A DNA stretch of 64,000 nt from an uncultured Paracoccaceae bacterium (GCA_947493335.1 CANLQO010000004.1:1-64000); one strand, 5' to 3'; counted from the stretch's first letter, positions 39,546 through 48,997 are shown. Program-made: numbers and translations. The notes: generated from the sequence alone by a model not told the origin.

Positions 39546-40229
39546 ATGCAGACGATTGATTTGTCCGATGTGGGCCTGCGCGAGACCAACAAGACCTTGC
39601 ACGCGCAGTCCGCTGACACCAACCAGACCGCCTGGGAGATCATCAACCCGCGCGGCGCGCATGCGATTGCCTGCGGGCTGGACGCCCCGATCGAGGTCAC
39701 GGTGAAGGGGTCGACCGGGTATTATTGTGCCGGGATGAACCAGCAGGCGACGGTGAACATCCATGGCTCTGCCGGGCCGGGCACCGGTGAGAACATCATG
39801 TCGGGCAAGATCGTGATCGAAGGCGACGCGAGCCAGTATCTGGGGGCCACCGGCCATGGCGGGCTGATTGTGGTGAAGGGCAATGCCTCGTCCCGCTGCG
39901 GCATCTCGATGAAGGGTGTGAACATCGTGGTGCAGGGCAACATCGGGCATATGTCGGCCTTCATGGGGCAGTCGGGCAACCTTGTGGTTTGCGGTGACGC
40001 GGGCGATGCGCTGGGGGACAGCTGTTACGAGGCGCGGTTCTTTGTGCGCGGCGCGGTCAAGAGCCTTGGGGCGGATTGCGAGAAGAAGGAAATGCGCGAA
40101 GAGCATCTGACGCTGCTGCAGGGGCTGCTGGACGAGGCCGGGATCGACGCCGATCCGCGGGACTTTACCCGCTATGGCTCTGCCCGCAGGCTTTATAACT
40201 TCGACGTCGACAACGCCGGCGCTTACTAG
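39546..40229 (+). CDS. mgsB: N-methylglutamate synthase subunit B (GXGXG domain)
   Basis: 227 residues from the ATG at 39546; a longer frame inside mgsA is rejected. It corresponds to the C-terminal beta-helix (GXGXG) domain of glutamate synthase as a free-standing subunit. Repeated glycine-rich strands are visible (GSTGYYCAGMNQQATVNIHG, GATGHGGLIVVKGNASSRCG, GNIGHMSAFMGQSGNLVVCG). It has no catalytic residues of its own and forms the structural link between amidotransferase and FMN subunits. Confidence 0.87.
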   Translation: MQTIDLSDVGLRETNKTLHAQSADTNQTAWEIINPRGAHAIACGLDAPIEVTVKGSTGYYCAGMNQQATVNIHGSAGPGTGENIMSGKIVIEGDASQYLGATGHGGLIVVKGNASSRCGISMKGVNIVVQGNIGHMSAFMGQSGNLVVCGDAGDALGDSCYEARFFVRGAVKSLGADCEKKEMREEHLTLLQGLLDEAGIDADPRDFTRYGSARRLYNFDVDNAGAY

Positions 40230-40242
40230 GGACACCCATGAG

Positions 40243-41589
40243 ATGAACAAACACGACGCCAAGGGCATCCCCCATACCACGCCGCGCCAGTCGGCGACCT
40301 TTACGCAGGATATCAACAGCGACATCCGTCGCGCTGCGGCGACCGGCATCTATGACATCCGCGGCGGCGGCGCCAAGCGCAAGGTGCCATCCTTTGATGA
40401 CCTCTTGTTCATGGGCGCCTCGATCTCGCGCTATCCGCTCGAAGGCTACCGCGAGAAGTGCGAGACATCCGTAACCATCGGCGGGCTGCATGCGGAAAAC
40501 CCCATTGAGCTGGATATCCCGATCACCATTGCGGGCATGTCGTTCGGGGCGCTGTCTGGCCCGGCAAAAGAAGCGCTGGGGCGCGGTGCATCGGCGGCGG
40601 GCACCTCGACCACCACCGGCGACGGCGGCATGACACCCGAAGAACGCGGCCATTCCGACAAGCTGGTCTATCAGTACCTGCCCAGCCGCTACGGGATGAA
40701 CCCTGATGACCTGCGCCGGGCTGACGCGATCGAGATCGTCGTGGGTCAGGGCGCCAAACCCGGCGGCGGCGGCATGCTTCTGGGTCAGAAGATCAGCGAC
40801 CGCGTGGCCGAGATGCGCAACCTGCCCAAGGGGATCGACCAGCGCTCTGCCTGTCGGCATCCTGACTGGACCGGGCCCGATGATCTGGAGATCAAGATCC
40901 TGGAGCTGCGCGAGATCACCGGCTGGAAGGTCCCGATCTACGTCAAGGTCGCAGGCGCGCGGCCCTATTACGACACCACGCTGGCGATCAAGGCCGGCGC
41001 GGATGCGGTTGTGCTGGACGGGATGCAGGGCGGCACGGCGGCCACGCAGGACGTCTTTATCGAGCACGTAGGCCAGCCGACGCTGGCGATTGTGCGCCCC
41101 GCGGTGCAGGCGCTGCAGGATCTGGGCATGCACCGCAAGGTGCAGCTGATCCTGTCGGGCGGCATCCGGTCGGGCGCGGATGTGGCCAAGGCCATGGCGC
41201 TGGGGGCAGATGCGGTTGCCATTGGCACCGCCGCGCTGATCGCGCTTGGCGACAACGACCCCAAGTGGGAGGCCGAGTATAACGCGCTTGGCACCACCGC
41301 GGGCGCTTATGACGACTGGCACGAGGGCCGTGACCCTGCCGGCATCACCACGCAGGACCCTGAACTCATGGCGCGGTTTGACCCGGTCGAGGGCGGGCGG
41401 CGTCTGAAGAACTACCTCAAGGTGATGACGCTGGAGGCGCAGACGATTGCGCGGGCCTGCGGCAAGAACCACCTGCACAACCTTGAACCCGAAGACCTTG
41501 TGGCGCTGACGATGGAGGCCGCCGCGATGGCGCGCGTGCCTCTGGCGGGCACCGACTGGTATCCCGGCAAGCCCGGCACATCCTACTAA
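40243..41589 (+). CDS. mgsC: N-methylglutamate synthase subunit C (FMN/glutamate-synthase-like)
   Basis: 448 residues from the ATG at 40243, 13 bases after mgsB. This is the central plus FMN-binding barrel domain of glutamate synthase: MSFGALSGPAKEALGRGAS, TTTGDGGMTPEER, YVKVAGARPYYDTTLAIKAG, GMQGGTAATQD, and the FMN phosphate site SGGIRSGADVAKAMALGAD. It would carry the synthase reaction on the iminoglutarate side. Compared with a full GltB the amidotransferase and GXGXG parts are separate genes, as in other mgs/glx clusters. Confidence 0.88.
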   Translation: MNKHDAKGIPHTTPRQSATFTQDINSDIRRAAATGIYDIRGGGAKRKVPSFDDLLFMGASISRYPLEGYREKCETSVTIGGLHAENPIELDIPITIAGMSFGALSGPAKEALGRGASAAGTSTTTGDGGMTPEERGHSDKLVYQYLPSRYGMNPDDLRRADAIEIVVGQGAKPGGGGMLLGQKISDRVAEMRNLPKGIDQRSACRHPDWTGPDDLEIKILELREITGWKVPIYVKVAGARPYYDTTLAIKAGADAVVLDGMQGGTAATQDVFIEHVGQPTLAIVRPAVQALQDLGMHRKVQLILSGGIRSGADVAKAMALGADAVAIGTAALIALGDNDPKWEAEYNALGTTAGAYDDWHEGRDPAGITTQDPELMARFDPVEGGRRLKNYLKVMTLEAQTIARACGKNHLHNLEPEDLVALTMEAAAMARVPLAGTDWYPGKPGTSY

Positions 41590-41599
41590 CCCAAAACGA

Positions 41600-41626
41600 G
41601 GGCGCGGCTGGCAGCAGATCGCGCCC
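41600..41626 (+). terminator. Hairpin between mgsC and gmaS, possible attenuator
   Basis: GGGCGCG (41600-41606) pairs with CGCGCCC (41620-41626) around 13 bases, followed by CTTTCTTT. It lies 11 bases after the mgsC stop and 30 before gmaS. It could partly terminate mgsABC transcripts and let gmaS be expressed at a different level. Confidence 0.55.
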
Positions 41627-41655
41627 CTTTCTTTCCAACGACAGGGAAACACGCA

Positions 41656-42990
41656 ATGGCTACTGATCTCGCGAAATTTGCCAAGGACAATGGCGTCAAA
41701 TACTTCATGATCTCGTTCACCGACCTCTTTGGCGGTCAGCGCGCCAAGCTGGTGCCGGCGCGCGCCATTGCCGATATGCAGCAGGACGGTGCGGGCTTTG
41801 CAGGCTTTGCCACATGGCTTGACCTGACGCCTGCGCATCCCGACATGCTGGCCGTGCCCGACCCCGAGGCGGTGATCATCCTGCCGTGGAACAAGGAAAT
41901 CGCCTGGGTTCCCGCCGATTGCGTGATGGAAGACGAACCCGTCGAACAGGCCCCGCGCAACGTGCTGCGCCGCCTGATCGCCGAGGCCGCCGAAGAAGGC
42001 ATGCACGTCAAGACCGGCATCGAGGCGGAGTTCTTTTTGCTGACCCCCGAGGGTGACGCGATCAGCGACCCCTTCGATACCGCCGCCAAGCCCTGCTATG
42101 ACCAGCAGGCGTTCATGCGGCGTCTGGATGTGATCCGCGAGATCTCTGACCACATGCTGGAACTGGGCTGGAACCCCTACCAGAACGACCATGAGGACGC
42201 CAATGGCCAGTGGGAGATGAACTGGGACTTTGATGATGCGCTGGCGACCGCCGACAAGCATTCCTTCTTCAAGTTCATGGCCAAATGCGTCGCTGAAAAG
42301 CACGGGTTCCGCGCGACATTCATGCCCAAGCCCGTCGAAGGGCTGACCGGCAACGGCTGTCATGCGCATATCTCGGTCTGGGATGCGGCCGGGTCTGCGG
42401 CCAAGACCAATGTCTTTGCGATGGAGGCCAACGACAGCAGCCAGACCGCCGAACTGGGTCTTTCCGAAAAGGGCCGCCACTTCCTGGGCGGGATCATGAA
42501 GCACGCCAGCGCGCTGGCCGCGATCACCAATCCCACCGTCAACAGCTACAAGCGGATCAACGCGCCGCGCACCATGTCAGGGGCCACATGGGCACCCAAT
42601 ACCGTCACATGGACCGGCAACAACCGGACGCACATGGTGCGCGTCCCCGGCCCCGGCCGGTTCGAGCTGCGCCTGCCCGACGGGGCCGCAAACCCCTACC
42701 TCTTGCAGGCCGTGATCATCGCCGCGGGCCTCTCTGGCGTGCGCTCCAAGGCCGATCCGGGCAAACGCCATGACATCGACATGTACGCCGAAGGCCACAA
42801 GGTCCGCGGCGCGCCGAAACTGCCGCTCAACATGCTCGACGCCCTGCGCGAATACGACAAGGACAAGGGCCTCAAAGAGGCCATGGGCGACGCGTTCTCC
42901 AAGTCCTACGTCAAAATGAAAATGGAAGAGTGGAACGCCTACGTCAGCCACTTCAGCCAATGGGAAAAAGACAACACGCTGGATATCTGA
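41656..42990 (+). CDS. gmaS: Gamma-glutamylmethylamide synthetase (glutamine synthetase family)
   Basis: 444 residues, ribosome site AGGGAAA. It is a glutamine-synthetase homologue of the GlnT/GmaS type: DLFGGQRAKLVPARAI near the N-terminus, GIEAEFFLL (metal glutamates), NDHEDANGQWEMN, MPKPVEGLTGNGCHAHIS and NNRTHMVRVPGPGRFELRLPDG. GmaS ligates methylamine to glutamate with ATP, the first step of the N-methylglutamate pathway. It lacks the adenylylation-loop tyrosine context of GlnA. Neighbouring mgsABC and tmm support gmaS over a glutamine synthetase role. It ends at a terminator. Confidence 0.92.
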   Translation: MATDLAKFAKDNGVKYFMISFTDLFGGQRAKLVPARAIADMQQDGAGFAGFATWLDLTPAHPDMLAVPDPEAVIILPWNKEIAWVPADCVMEDEPVEQAPRNVLRRLIAEAAEEGMHVKTGIEAEFFLLTPEGDAISDPFDTAAKPCYDQQAFMRRLDVIREISDHMLELGWNPYQNDHEDANGQWEMNWDFDDALATADKHSFFKFMAKCVAEKHGFRATFMPKPVEGLTGNGCHAHISVWDAAGSAAKTNVFAMEANDSSQTAELGLSEKGRHFLGGIMKHASALAAITNPTVNSYKRINAPRTMSGATWAPNTVTWTGNNRTHMVRVPGPGRFELRLPDGAANPYLLQAVIIAAGLSGVRSKADPGKRHDIDMYAEGHKVRGAPKLPLNMLDALREYDKDKGLKEAMGDAFSKSYVKMKMEEWNAYVSHFSQWEKDNTLDI

Positions 42991-43010
42991 AAACAACGCA
43001 ACCCACCAAA

Positions 43011-43045
43011 ACGCCGCGTCCCGCACAGCAGGACGCGGTGTTTTT
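43011..43045 (+). terminator. Terminator after gmaS
   Basis: ACGCCGCGTCC (43011-43021) pairs with GGACGCGGTGT (43031-43041, one G-U) and is followed by five Ts (43041-43045). It starts 20 bases after the gmaS stop. Confidence 0.88.
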
Positions 43046-43046
43046 G

Positions 43047-43388
43047 TCAGTCGTAGGCGGCATCCACGATGAATTCGACCTTCAGAACGTCGCGGGCAAG
43101 CTTGGCTTCGCCGCAGGCTCGCGCCGGGGCATGGCCTTCGGGCACCCAGTCATTCCAGACCTCGTTCAGCCCGGCAAAGTCCGACATGTCAGCCAGCCAG
43201 ATGGTGACCCGCAGCATCTGTTCGCGCGATGATCCGGCCTGCACCAGAAGTGCGTCGATCTTGTCCAGACATCCGCGCACCTGATCCTGAATCGTCTCGC
43301 CTTCGCAGACCTGCCCGGTCAGATAGGCCACGCCGTTGTGCTTGACGATCTTCGACGACCGCACGCCGGTTTCAATTCGTTCAATCAT
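43047..43388 (-). CDS. RidA/YjgF-family protein
   Basis: 113 residues from the ATG at 43388 behind GGAG; the frame extends 26 codons upstream. The pattern VRSSKIVKHNGVAYLTGQV, EQMLRVTIWLADMSDFAGLN and GHAPARACGEAKLARDVLKVEF is that of the YjgF group. The conserved arginine that acts in imine deaminases is present in APARA. RidA proteins hydrolyse reactive enamine/imine intermediates. Beside an amine-oxidising pathway, a role in clearing imines is plausible, but the family is widespread. Confidence 0.88.
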   Translation of the reverse strand: MIERIETGVRSSKIVKHNGVAYLTGQVCEGETIQDQVRGCLDKIDALLVQAGSSREQMLRVTIWLADMSDFAGLNEVWNDWVPEGHAPARACGEAKLARDVLKVEFIVDAAYD

Positions 43389-43678
43389 GTTCACTCCGTC
43401 TGAGATTGGGACCATCAGGGCCGCTTTTGCCCCGTCAATTTGGGGTTGCGCGCCAGATTTGGGCAATATTGAATCTTCTTATCGGCACTCTTCCTAACAT
43501 CGGTCAATCGTCGAATCGACAGGGGACAGACCGAATGCGCCATCTTTCTTTGCAAGCTACGGGCTTGAATTTACATCAGAAAGCCGCCCCGCTGTGGCGT
43601 CATTTTGCAAAGCGCGCAGTCACTTACTGTGTAGGTCGTAAATCAACCATTCCCTTGGCCAAACCGATTGGTACTGCA

Positions 43679-44218
43679 ATGGGCCATAAGCTACGGTCAT
43701 TTGCGGCCATGGCGTGCCTGTCCTTGTTTGCCGCCACGCCCGGCTATGCTGTCCCGGTTGATTTCAACTTCACGCTGACCGATGGCACCAACACCATCAC
43801 CGGACTGATCGAAGGGCTCGACAGCGATGGCGCGAACCAGGCTGCCGATCGGGTCACCGTCTTTGGCCTGTTTGATACCTTTGTCTTTGACGCGACCGAT
43901 CTTGGGCTCAATTCCTTCACGGTGTCAGCAGGAGTGCTTGATACATCAAACATGTTTCTCGATGATGCGACCAACAACGGTATCGCGGGCGAAAACGACC
44001 CAAACTCGCGCGGGCGGCTTACATTATCTGCTATACCGCTGCTCGTCCCCAATTATGAATGGGTTGAAGTCCGTAACGGCAGCACTACAGACGTCCAAGC
44101 TCACAGTATCTCGGTCTCGCCGGTCGCGGCTGTTCCCTTGCCCGCGGGCGGTGTGCTGCTGGTCTGCGGGGTCATTGGGATTGCAGGTCTCAAGCGCCGG
44201 AAAAAGCCTGCAGGTTAG
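43679..44218 (+). CDS. VPLPA-CTERM sorting-domain exported protein
   Basis: 179 residues from the ATG at 43679, where a signal peptide follows (MGHKLRSFAAMACLSLFAAT, cleavage near GYA). An upstream in-frame ATG at 43535 has a better ribosome site (AGGGGA) but adds 48 residues before the signal. The C-terminus reads AAVPLPAGGVLLVCGVIGI followed by LKRRKK: the VPLPA motif, a membrane helix and a basic tail, the sorting signal processed by exosortase D-type systems of Rhodobacterales. The body is acidic, Thr/Asp-rich and of unknown function, probably surface or exopolysaccharide associated. No exosortase gene is in the window. Confidence 0.8.
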   Translation: MGHKLRSFAAMACLSLFAATPGYAVPVDFNFTLTDGTNTITGLIEGLDSDGANQAADRVTVFGLFDTFVFDATDLGLNSFTVSAGVLDTSNMFLDDATNNGIAGENDPNSRGRLTLSAIPLLVPNYEWVEVRNGSTTDVQAHSISVSPVAAVPLPAGGVLLVCGVIGIAGLKRRKKPAG

Positions 44219-44287
44219 GGCGATCTGCCATGATCTGTGTCGGTGGCGCATCACCGCTTTGAAAGGGCGCAGAACGGCCCCTGCCCT

Positions 44288-44701
44288 TTAGCGCAGCCAG
44301 CCCCGTCCCTTCGCCATCTGTGCGACCCACAAAAGGATTGCCGCCACCACCAGCGACATGCCCGTGCTGGTCAGGACCTGCGCGGACAAGCCCGCAGCGA
44401 GTATGGCGTGGATCAATGTCACCCCCACGCCAAAGAGCGACAGGATCAGCACCTGCACGGCGACCGCCCGCCGCAACAGCAACAGGATGCACCCCACAGC
44501 ACCGCCAAAGACGGCAATTGCAAAGGCCGCGGTGGCCCATGCGGGCCGGTCTGCAATGACCGCCTGGTAGGCCTCTGGCATGGCGGCCACGACGTCGGGG
44601 TCTGATTGCCCAATGAAGTTCAGACACCCCATCAGGTTCCAGACAAGTCCCAGGATCACGATCGGCCAGTAGTTCAGGCCCGGTTTGGAATGTTCGGTCA
44701 T
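44288..44701 (-). CDS. Uncharacterised four-helix membrane protein
   Basis: 137 residues with hydrophobic helices at about 12-30, 55-78, 80-102 and 107-127, and short polar ends. No family with known function is recognised. It is divergent from tmm, 146 bases away, and could share its control region. Because it sits in the amine cluster a link to trimethylamine use is possible, but nothing in the sequence shows it. Confidence 0.72.
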   Translation of the reverse strand: MTEHSKPGLNYWPIVILGLVWNLMGCLNFIGQSDPDVVAAMPEAYQAVIADRPAWATAAFAIAVFGGAVGCILLLLRRAVAVQVLILSLFGVGVTLIHAILAAGLSAQVLTSTGMSLVVAAILLWVAQMAKGRGWLR

Positions 44702-44847
44702 CTGTGCCTCCGCTTTTGGTGACTAAACCATGAGCAGTGGCCGCAAGAAAGGGCACTGACATGTTTCCTGTGAAGAAAGTTAGTTGACTTGTAGTATCAA
44801 TTATCGACCTAATCGGAAGAGCCAATTGAATGACAGGGGAATCGATT

Positions 44848-46182
44848 ATGACTAAGCGAATTGCAGTCTTGGGCGCAGGACCATCGGGTTTGGCGCAGTT
44901 GCGCGCGTTTCAGTCGGCGGCCGCCAAAGGCGAAGAGATCCCCGAGATCGTGTGCTTTGAAAAGCAGTCGGAATGGGGCGGGCTTTGGAACTACACCTGG
45001 CGCACCGGATTGGATGAATACGGCGAGCCGGTGCATGGCTCCATGTACCGTTATCTGTGGTCAAACGGCCCCAAGGAGGGCCTCGAATTCGCGGATTATT
45101 CGTTCGAGGAGCACTTTGGCAAACAGATCGCCAGCTACCCGCCCCGCGCCGTGCTGTTCGACTACATTCAGGGCCGTGTGAAGAAGGCCGGTGTGCGTGA
45201 CTGGATCAAGTTTGAAACCGCCGTGCGCTGGGTCGAAAAGGACGGCGACAAGTTCAACGTGACCGTCTGCCACCTGCCCGAAGACCGGACCTACACCGAA
45301 GAATTCGATCATGTGATCGTTTGCACCGGGCATTTCAGCACGCCCAACGTGCCGTTCTTTCCGGGCTTTGAAAGCTTCAAGGGCCGCGTGCTGCACGCCC
45401 ATGATTTCCGCGATGCGATGGAGTTCAAGGGCAAGGATATCCTGATCGTCGGCACCAGCTATTCGGCCGAGGATATCGGCAGCCAGTGCTGGAAATACGG
45501 TGCGAAGTCGATCACCGTCAGCCACCGCACCGCGGCCATGGGATACGACTGGCCCGACAACTGGCAAGAGGTGCCGTTGTTGCAAAAGGTCGACGGCAAT
45601 ACCGCGCATTTCAAGGACGGCACAACAAAGGATGTGGATGCGGTGATCCTGTGCACGGGCTACAAGCACCACTTCCCCTTCCTGCCCGACAGCCTGCGGC
45701 TGAAGACGGCGAACCGGCTCGCCACAGCGGACCTGTATAAAGGCGTCGCATACGTCCATGAACCCGATCTGTTCTATGTCGGGATGCAGGACCAGTGGTT
45801 CACCTTCAACATGTTTGACGCGCAAGCCTGGTGGGTGCGTGACGCGATCATGGGCAAGATTGCAATGCCTGACAAAGCGGCGATGGAGGCCGATATCGCC
45901 GACCGGGTCGCGCGCGAGGATGCGGGCGAGGATGACTATGACGCGATCTGGTATCAGGGCGATTACGTCAAAGAACTGATCGACGAGACCGACTATCCCA
46001 GCTTTGACGTTGAGGGGGCCTGTCAGGCGTTCAAGGAATGGAAGGGCCACAAGAAAAAGGGCATCATGACCTTCCGCGACAACGGCTATAAATCGGTGAT
46101 CACCGGCACAATGGCACCCAAGCACCACACCCCGTGGAAAGACGCGCTGGACGACAGCCTAGAGGTCTATTTGCAGAACTAG
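44848..46182 (+). CDS. tmm: Trimethylamine monooxygenase (flavin-containing)
   Basis: 444 residues from the ATG at 44848 (AGGGGA upstream). It oxidises trimethylamine to trimethylamine N-oxide with NADPH and O2 in the cytosol. The FAD site GAGPSGLAQ is at 8-16, the FMO identifying stretch [18 protein letters not shown] lies near the middle, and the NADPH site GTSYSAEDI follows. The sequence is collinear with, and very like, the roseobacter Tmm as I recall it ([40 protein letters not shown]). Its stop shares a CTAG with the convergent mttB-type gene. Confidence 0.95.
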   Translation: MTKRIAVLGAGPSGLAQLRAFQSAAAKGEEIPEIVCFEKQSEWGGLWNYTWRTGLDEYGEPVHGSMYRYLWSNGPKEGLEFADYSFEEHFGKQIASYPPRAVLFDYIQGRVKKAGVRDWIKFETAVRWVEKDGDKFNVTVCHLPEDRTYTEEFDHVIVCTGHFSTPNVPFFPGFESFKGRVLHAHDFRDAMEFKGKDILIVGTSYSAEDIGSQCWKYGAKSITVSHRTAAMGYDWPDNWQEVPLLQKVDGNTAHFKDGTTKDVDAVILCTGYKHHFPFLPDSLRLKTANRLATADLYKGVAYVHEPDLFYVGMQDQWFTFNMFDAQAWWVRDAIMGKIAMPDKAAMEADIADRVAREDAGEDDYDAIWYQGDYVKELIDETDYPSFDVEGACQAFKEWKGHKKKGIMTFRDNGYKSVITGTMAPKHHTPWKDALDDSLEVYLQN

Positions 46183-47696
46183 TGCCAGGCTTCTGGCAGG
46201 GCGGCACGCCGCTCTGCCATGAAGTGGTGCAGGTCGCTTTCGACAGACGGATCAAGCGGCAGTGGCGCATGGCGTTCCAGCACCTGCGGCCAGAGGGTTG
46301 CCGCGCGTTCCTCGGCCGTTTGCGCGCCCATTTCCTCCCATGTTTCAAACGGCCCCGGCTCCGGCACGTCACCGGCGAAATTTGCGGTCGCGAAATGCGC
46401 GAGCGTATGGGCTGTGGACAGGAAATTCTGCCCCGGTCCGGCCTCTGAATAGGAGGCGCGCGAGAAGGCATCGGGCGAGGTATCAACCCCGCCTAACATC
46501 TTGAGGATCGCGCCACAGGCATCGAGATCGAGCATGAATTTCTCATACCCCATGGTCAGCCCACCTTCGAGCCAGCCCGCGGCATGCCAGACCTGATGGG
46601 TGCCGGACATCACCGTGGCCCACATCGCCGCCACGCTTTCGGCCATGGCCTGTGCATCGGCTGAATTGGCACCAGTGATCTGCCCGCCACCGGACCGGCA
46701 GGGCACGCCAAGGCGGCGGGCCAGTTGCGCGAGGATCAGAGTGACCTGATTGGCCTCTGGCGTGCCGAAGGTCAGCGCGCCGGATTTGAGGCTCATGGTG
46801 TTGTGAAAGCTGCCGTAAACCACCGGGCAGCCGGGGCGCACAAGCTGGGTCAGCGCGATACCGGCAAGGATTTCGGCGTGGGTCTGGGCGGCCATGGCGG
46901 CGGGGGTCAGCGGCCCCATGGCACCGCCAAAGATGGCAGGAGAGATGCAGACACATTGCCCCGCCTCGGCATAGAGCCGCAGGGCCGAGGACATCACACC
47001 GTCATAGGTCAGTGGAGAATTCACATTGATATTGGCCTGAATGACGGCCGCGTCATCCATCTGATTTCCAAAGACAATCCGCGCCAAGGCGAGGCTATCA
47101 GCGGCTCGGTCAGGAGCTGTCACCGCGCCCATGAAGGGTTTGGAGGACCAGCGCAGGTGGGCATAGACCATATCAAGATGACGGGTCGAGACGGGGATAT
47201 CAGTGGGTTCCACAACCGTCCCGCCAGAGTGATGCAGCCATGGGGAAGCATCGGACAGGCGCACGAAATTCTCAAAATCCCGCTGGGTCGCGTAACGTCG
47301 CCCGGCATGGATATCCGTCACAAAAGGCGAGCCATAGCCGGGCATCAGCACAAGGTGATCGCCGCCCAGCGTGACGGACTGCGCCGGGTTCCGGGCGTGC
47401 AGGGTAAAGGTTGCAGGGGCGGTGCGGCACAGGTCCTGCGCAAGCCCCGGCGGAAAGGTGACATGGCCGTCTGTGACCCGGGCCCCTGCCCCGTCAAGAA
47501 GTGCCAGCGCCTTTGGATCGTCGAGCAGATCAATCCCGATCTCGGACAGGATCCAATCCGCCTGCCTCTCAATCGCAGCCAGATCTTCATCAGGCAGGAT
47601 ATCATAGGCTGGAATGCGCCGCTGGAACGGCCCGCCGTTGACTACCTGCGCGCCCGCGCCGTCGTTCAATCTTGCCTGTCTGCCGCGTCGTGCCAT
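46179..47696 (-). CDS. MttB/MtgB-family corrinoid-type methyltransferase, no pyrrolysine
   Basis: 505 residues, uninterrupted by an in-frame TAG, so it belongs to the non-pyrrolysine branch of the trimethylamine methyltransferase family. Typical segments are [36 protein letters not shown] and [20 protein letters not shown]. Members of this branch demethylate glycine betaine, proline betaine or similar quaternary amines to a corrinoid protein. No corrinoid protein gene is in the window. It lies 54 bases downstream of the truncated haemoglobin gene and converges on tmm. Confidence 0.85.
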   Translation of the reverse strand: MARRGRQARLNDGAGAQVVNGGPFQRRIPAYDILPDEDLAAIERQADWILSEIGIDLLDDPKALALLDGAGARVTDGHVTFPPGLAQDLCRTAPATFTLHARNPAQSVTLGGDHLVLMPGYGSPFVTDIHAGRRYATQRDFENFVRLSDASPWLHHSGGTVVEPTDIPVSTRHLDMVYAHLRWSSKPFMGAVTAPDRAADSLALARIVFGNQMDDAAVIQANINVNSPLTYDGVMSSALRLYAEAGQCVCISPAIFGGAMGPLTPAAMAAQTHAEILAGIALTQLVRPGCPVVYGSFHNTMSLKSGALTFGTPEANQVTLILAQLARRLGVPCRSGGGQITGANSADAQAMAESVAAMWATVMSGTHQVWHAAGWLEGGLTMGYEKFMLDLDACGAILKMLGGVDTSPDAFSRASYSEAGPGQNFLSTAHTLAHFATANFAGDVPEPGPFETWEEMGAQTAEERAATLWPQVLERHAPLPLDPSVESDLHHFMAERRAALPEAWH

Positions 47697-47750
47697 GGCC
47701 CGAGGCTGTGGCCTAAAACGACCGAGGTCGCGCTTGTTTGCGACAAAGGG

Positions 47751-48164
47751 TCAGGGCAGACGGGTGCCGGTGTCTTCCCAATCGGGGACGTCATTGACTA
47801 GGATCAGAGCCACCCGCCGCAGCACGGCGCGCAGCTTGTCGATATGCGGGCCAGCGTGGCCCTCCTCGGTCAAGGCGCGATCCATGCAGGTCAGCCAGTT
47901 TTCCGCATCTTCCAGACGGATCGGGACATGCGCGTGAATTTCTTTGACATCCATATGGCCGTGCCGTTCGCGGTAATGCTGTCGCCCACCCATGAAGCCC
48001 GACATAAAGTCCACCTGCTCGACACGGGCATGGGCGATGCCATGGCCACGGCCATGGAGGCGGCGCAGGTTTGCACCCTCTGGCAAAGTCTCTACCAGAT
48101 CATAAAAGGTGTTCACCAACGCGTGCAGCGCGTCGTCGCCTCCGATATCGTCAAGCATGGTCAT
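47751..48164 (-). CDS. Group II truncated haemoglobin
   Basis: 137 residues. The 2-on-2 globin pattern of group II is visible: FYDLVETLPEGANLRRLH, DFMSGFMGGRQHYRERHGH, then IHAHVPI with the probable proximal His77, and WLTCMDRAL with the G8 tryptophan at 90. These proteins bind O2 or NO and are linked to oxygen supply or detoxification. It lies just upstream of the mttB-type gene and just after the tdm unit, all on one strand. Supplying or scavenging oxygen for the monooxygenase pathway is only a guess. Confidence 0.85.
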   Translation of the reverse strand: MTMLDDIGGDDALHALVNTFYDLVETLPEGANLRRLHGRGHGIAHARVEQVDFMSGFMGGRQHYRERHGHMDVKEIHAHVPIRLEDAENWLTCMDRALTEEGHAGPHIDKLRAVLRRVALILVNDVPDWEDTGTRLP

Positions 48165-48208
48165 GGGGTGGGTCTAGGCGGCCAGATCGCCCGCGTCCTT
48201 GATCTAAG

Positions 48209-48631
48209 TCAATCCGGTGTTGGTGGAGAAAACCGCATAAAAACATAGGTTTGGTCTAATGCGCCCTTGTCTTTCAGCGAAATCGCGACCTCACCCAACG
48301 CATCCGAGAACTGGCGCAGATCGTAGAAATCCGGGTGATTGACGGCGAGGTCTTGCGGCTGCACTGCCCCGGCCCCAAGACAGCCCGTCGTCAACGCAAT
48401 CAGTGCATCAAACTGCGCCTGCGCTGTATCTGCACGGTAGGGATGAGGCCAGTTGCAGTGGAGTTGCGTTCCCGCATCCAGTGTCAAAATCGTGCGGCAA
48501 TCCGCGTCCGCAATGAAGGCAGGGGCATGTTCGTAATCGCCCCGCAGGCTGTCCAGCGCGGCGCAATCCTGCGCGAGAGCGGGCACGGGCAGCGCAGGCA
48601 GAAGCGCGCAAAGCACCCTGCCCCACCGCAT
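48209..48631 (-). CDS. Exported protein of unknown function, coupled to tdm unit
   Basis: 140 residues. A signal peptide (MRWGRVLCALLPALPVPALA) precedes a mature part with four cysteines (CAALDSL, DADCRTIL, LHCNWPHPY, TGCLGAG) that could form two disulfides in the periplasm. No family is recognised. The ATG follows the preceding stop codon directly, so it is translated as part of the tdm operon. Confidence 0.78.
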   Translation of the reverse strand: MRWGRVLCALLPALPVPALAQDCAALDSLRGDYEHAPAFIADADCRTILTLDAGTQLHCNWPHPYRADTAQAQFDALIALTTGCLGAGAVQPQDLAVNHPDFYDLRQFSDALGEVAISLKDKGALDQTYVFMRFSPPTPD

Positions 48632-48997
48632 CTATTCGGCCACCAGTTGCTGGCCTTCGATCACCGCAAAGACGGTCGGCGGGGTCGTTTTGCTGACCCA
48701 GAAGAAGTCGCCAGCATATTCCATCACGAACCAGCCTTCCCAGTCGGCATCATTGGGCCAGATGGATTGGTATTCGCCATCCTGCACCCGCCATTCGCCT
48801 AAGGTCGAACGCGCGCCTTCTTGCGCATAGATGGTGCTGCCGTCAGGGGCAAAATACTGCCGGTATTGCGCACCTTCCCAGACACCGACCGCCGTATTCC
48901 CGGATAAAAGTGCAGTAATTTCATACTCTTGCAGCTTGACCGACTGTGCGGCCACGGGCGTCGCGGTCAACAGAAGGGCAAGAGCAAACCGGATCAT
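48632..48997 (-). CDS. Exported protein of unknown function, overlaps tdm
   Basis: 121 residues. A signal peptide (MIRFALALLLTATPVAAQ) is followed by a small beta-rich mature protein with several Trp and Tyr residues (YRQYFAPDGSTIYAQEG, EYQSIWPNDADWEGWFV). No family is recognised. Its ATG overlaps the tdm stop (ATGA), a sign of translational coupling, which is odd because Tdm itself is cytosolic. Confidence 0.8.
   Translation of the reverse strand: MIRFALALLLTATPVAAQSVKLQEYEITALLSGNTAVGVWEGAQYRQYFAPDGSTIYAQEGARSTLGEWRVQDGEYQSIWPNDADWEGWFVMEYAGDFFWVSKTTPPTVFAVIEGQQLVAE

Noticed and set aside
40165-42504. 779-codon open frame on the minus strand opposite mgsC and gmaS
   Set aside because: Antisense shadow spanning two real genes and their intergenic gap; composition is typical of reverse-strand GC-rich DNA.
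41656-42990. Ordinary glutamine synthetase (glnA)
   Set aside because: Length and motifs fit the GlnT/GmaS branch, and the gene follows mgsABC in a methylamine context; a glnA would normally pair with glnB.
46179-47696. Pyrrolysine-containing trimethylamine methyltransferase
   Set aside because: The gene is open over its full family length with no internal TAG, and no pyl genes are seen, so it belongs to the non-pyrrolysine branch.
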